NCBI GenBank assembly: GCA_017431185.1
Contig: JAFRLP010000557.1
Span: forward strand, 1-9,126
Reading direction: 5' to 3'
From: Victivallales bacterium
GTDB taxonomy: Bacteria; Verrucomicrobiota; Lentisphaeria; Oligosphaerales; Oligosphaeraceae
DNA length: 9,126 bases
Under the pieces are notes generated by a model that had not been told where the DNA came from, searched no databases, and saw nothing but the letters and a program-made list of their open reading frames with translations. Every line of letters starts with the position of its first letter. Position 1 is the first letter of the stretch. Below, piece by piece: positions 8,067-9,126 of the stretch. Position numbers and translations under genes: made by a program.

Positions 8067-8101
8067 GGCTGCGCGGACTTCGCCCCCAATGTTCCGCAGC
8101 C
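8067..8101 (+). promoter_or_regulatory. GC-rich inverted repeat before the AraC gene
   Basis: GGCTGCG (8067-8073) pairs perfectly with CGCAGCC (8095-8101); with C8074 bulged the stem can grow by G-C, G-U and A-U pairs. It lies in the 74-nt gap between the two genes and ends 6 nt before the AAGGAG at 8108-8113. No U-tract follows, so it is not a standard terminator. It may lower read-through or tune translation of the regulator. Confidence 0.5.
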
Positions 8102-8118
8102 TGGAAAAAGGAGACGAA

Positions 8119-8949
8119 ATGCCCAATTGGCTCAGACACAGGAATGACCTCATGGCCATTTTCAACAATGCGCGTTTCTGGTTGAGGCATTATGTGCATG
8201 GATACTATGCTGTCAACAACAGCGCCATGGTATCCATGCCAGTCAACCGGCTGTTCTTCCCGCTGAAGAATCCAAACGGAGGCAGGAACACCATCGCGGA
8301 CTCCAGTGACACCCATGTCCTGGCCTTCGGACGGATGTATTTCATCCCTGCCTTTCTGCCTGTCCGATTCTCCCTGGACAGCCAACTGTATTTCCTCTCC
8401 ATCCACACCAACCTTGACATTTTCCCGAATGTCGAGCTGTTTTCCGGCTGTCACCGTATGCTTGACATCCCATCACCGCCGGAGACTTCGGAATTGATGG
8501 AAGTCTTTGACGAACCGCAGGACACCTCCTTTTTCGATGCCCTGAGAATTGGCAGCATGGTATTGTCCATCATGTGCCGTCTGCTGGATTTCTACAGTCC
8601 GAAGGAGTTTGCCGTCCCTCTTGCCCTGAAGCGCTTTTCGAGCATCTCGAATTTCCTGAACCAGAATGCCACGGCCAGGACGTCGGTGAATGAACTGGCT
8701 GACATCCATGGGGTTTCCAGGGAGAATTTCACCCGGAAATTCACCCGTGTCACAGGATTGACCCCGAAGAAAATCATTGACCACTTTGTCGCAAGGCGTT
8801 GCATTGACCTAATCGACGCGGGTGGCAGCTTCAAGGAAATTGCCCATCAGCTCAAATTCAGCAATGAATTCGCCTTCTCCCGCTATTTCAAGAGGGTGAC
8901 AGGGGAGTCTCCCAAAAACTGGTGCCGGAAAAACGGCAGGCGCTGGTGA
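8119..8949 (+). CDS. AraC-family transcriptional regulator
   Basis: A 276-aa cytoplasmic DNA-binding activator or repressor. Residues 1-180 are a weakly recognisable sensor part with a cupin-like beta pattern in the middle (MYFIPAFLPVRFSL, LYFLSIHTNL). Residues about 188-276 are the double helix-turn-helix domain: SVNELADIHGVSRENFTRKFTRVTGLTPKKII for the first, S237 onwards FKEIAHQLKFSNEFAFSRYFKRVTGESPKNW for the second, ending in the usual FKRVTGxSP block. Start: AAGGAG at 8108-8113 with a 5-nt gap selects ATG 8119; an in-frame GTG at 8059 and ATG at 8089 would run through the hairpin at 8067-8101 and lack comparable sites. Placed after the hydrolase genes, it most likely senses a sugar released by them and controls the locus, but its operator is not evident. 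Family is certain; ligand and targets are inference. Confidence 0.93.
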   Translation: MPNWLRHRNDLMAIFNNARFWLRHYVHGYYAVNNSAMVSMPVNRLFFPLKNPNGGRNTIADSSDTHVLAFGRMYFIPAFLPVRFSLDSQLYFLSIHTNLDIFPNVELFSGCHRMLDIPSPPETSELMEVFDEPQDTSFFDALRIGSMVLSIMCRLLDFYSPKEFAVPLALKRFSSISNFLNQNATARTSVNELADIHGVSRENFTRKFTRVTGLTPKKIIDHFVARRCIDLIDAGGSFKEIAHQLKFSNEFAFSRYFKRVTGESPKNWCRKNGRRW

Positions 8950-8967
8950 TTCCGGAGCAACGCCAGG

Positions 8968-8997
8968 TTGACGGAAGTTGCCGCCTCCTGCTAGTAT
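8968..8997 (+). promoter_or_regulatory. Candidate sigma-70 promoter for the gene starting at 9105
   Basis: TTGACG (8968-8973) and TAGTAT (8992-8997) are separated by 18 nt. Transcription would begin near 9004 and give a leader of about 100 nt. The region turns AT-rich just after, unlike the coding DNA before it. A second -10-like TATATT at 9051-9056 lacks a good -35 box. Confidence 0.45.
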
Positions 8998-9043
8998 CAT
9001 GTAACATTTAAATTTTCGCATTAATGGCTACGGTTTTCCGAAA

Positions 9044-9089
9044 TGTGTTGTATATTAATGTGGCATCCCCGACATTAAACAACAACACA
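9044..9089 (+). promoter_or_regulatory. Two-part inverted repeat in the leader of the last gene
   Basis: TGTGTTGT (9044-9051) pairs with ACAACACA (9082-9089), and inside it TTAATGT (9055-9061) pairs with ACATTAA (9072-9078); a symmetrical 3x3 internal loop separates the two stems and the apical loop is GGCATCCCCG. That is 15 Watson-Crick pairs in all, ending 4 nt before the AGGAG at 9094-9098. It could be an mRNA stem-loop that protects the transcript or gates translation, or a protein-binding palindrome. It has no U-tract. Confidence 0.55.
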
Positions 9090-9104
9090 CCACAGGAGCT
9101 AGGC

Positions 9105-9126
9105 ATGGCCATTCGCTACACAATCA
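9105..9126 (+). CDS. Start of an unidentified gene, cut by the right edge
   Basis: Only MAIRYTI is present (7 complete codons). AGGAG at 9094-9098 lies 6 nt upstream of the ATG, and a promoter and stem-loop precede it, so this looks like a genuine and separately transcribed gene. The opening residues loosely recall HU-type DNA-binding proteins of the MAIxYxV kind, but seven residues cannot support a name. Confidence 0.6.

Larger units (their letters stand above)
8950..9104 (+). other. Intergenic region after the AraC gene
   Basis: These 155 nt hold the candidate promoter, the two-part inverted repeat and three ATTAA-type copies (CATTAATG 9019-9026, TATTAATG 9053-9060, CATTAAAC 9073-9080). 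No convincing rho-independent terminator for the AraC gene is seen; the only pairings near its stop are short and lack a T-run. Confidence 0.6.

Noticed and set aside
6701..8089. A 462-codon open frame on the minus strand covering the whole 440-aa gene
   Set aside because: It mirrors the + gene in a GC-rich region, has no recognisable protein pattern, and the + strand frame carries a signal peptide, a good ribosome-binding site and domain motifs. Other long minus-strand frames (4638-5732, 2227-3018) are rejected for the same reason.
8954..8988. Possible terminator after the AraC gene (GGAGCAAC with GTTG...CTCC)
   Set aside because: The pairing is 4+4 bp with a four-base bulge, there is no T-run, and it overlaps the candidate promoter.

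Overview
The window is about 58% GC by impression and reads entirely on the + strand. It looks like a piece of a Lentisphaerota (Victivallis-like) chromosome, or a close relative in the Planctomycetes-Verrucomicrobia-Chlamydiae group. The main pointer is the gene at 627-1382. It encodes a type II-secretion-like pseudopilin with an N-terminal FTLIELLVV prepilin motif and a C-terminal H-X9-DG motif, a class these bacteria carry in large numbers, often beside glycosidase genes. The assignment is inference from family knowledge; no rRNA or marker gene is present.

Layout: (1) <1-562, the 3' part of a radical-SAM glycyl-radical-enzyme activase, cut by the left edge. (2) 627-1382, the H-X9-DG pseudopilin. 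(3) 1411-4185, a 924-aa glycoside hydrolase family 2 enzyme with no visible signal peptide. (4) 4209-6725, an 838-aa exported protein with a probable beta-sandwich N-terminus, a NEW3-like middle domain and a TIM-barrel-like region carrying a D-G-x-R-x-D motif; I cannot assign it to a named GH family. (5) 6722-8044, a 440-aa exported protein joining a lectin-like N-terminal domain to a glutamine-amidotransferase-like C-terminal domain. (6) 8119-8949, an AraC-family regulator. (7) a 155-nt intergenic region with a candidate promoter and a two-part inverted repeat, leading to the first 7 codons of another gene at 9105.

Genes 2 to 5, and probably 6, look like one transcription unit. Gaps are 28 nt (2/3), 23 nt (3/4), a 4-nt ATGA overlap (4/5) and 74 nt (5/6), each downstream gene has its own purine-rich ribosome-binding site, and no clear rho-independent terminator lies between them. 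The working picture is a small carbohydrate-utilisation locus: an exported unassigned hydrolase candidate and an exported carbohydrate-binding/GATase-like partner act on a glycan outside the cytoplasm, the GH2 enzyme finishes the oligosaccharides inside, and the AraC protein senses a sugar. No transporter, sulfatase or SusCD pair is visible, so uptake must be encoded elsewhere. The upstream activase may belong to a separate fermentation or propanediol-type locus.

The most novel items are the unassigned 838-aa candidate hydrolase with its 440-aa translationally coupled partner, the GH2 enzyme with altered active-site neighbours (Ser before the acid/base Glu; His in place of a usual Trp), and two hairpins placed just before ribosome-binding sites (8067-8101 and 9044-9089).
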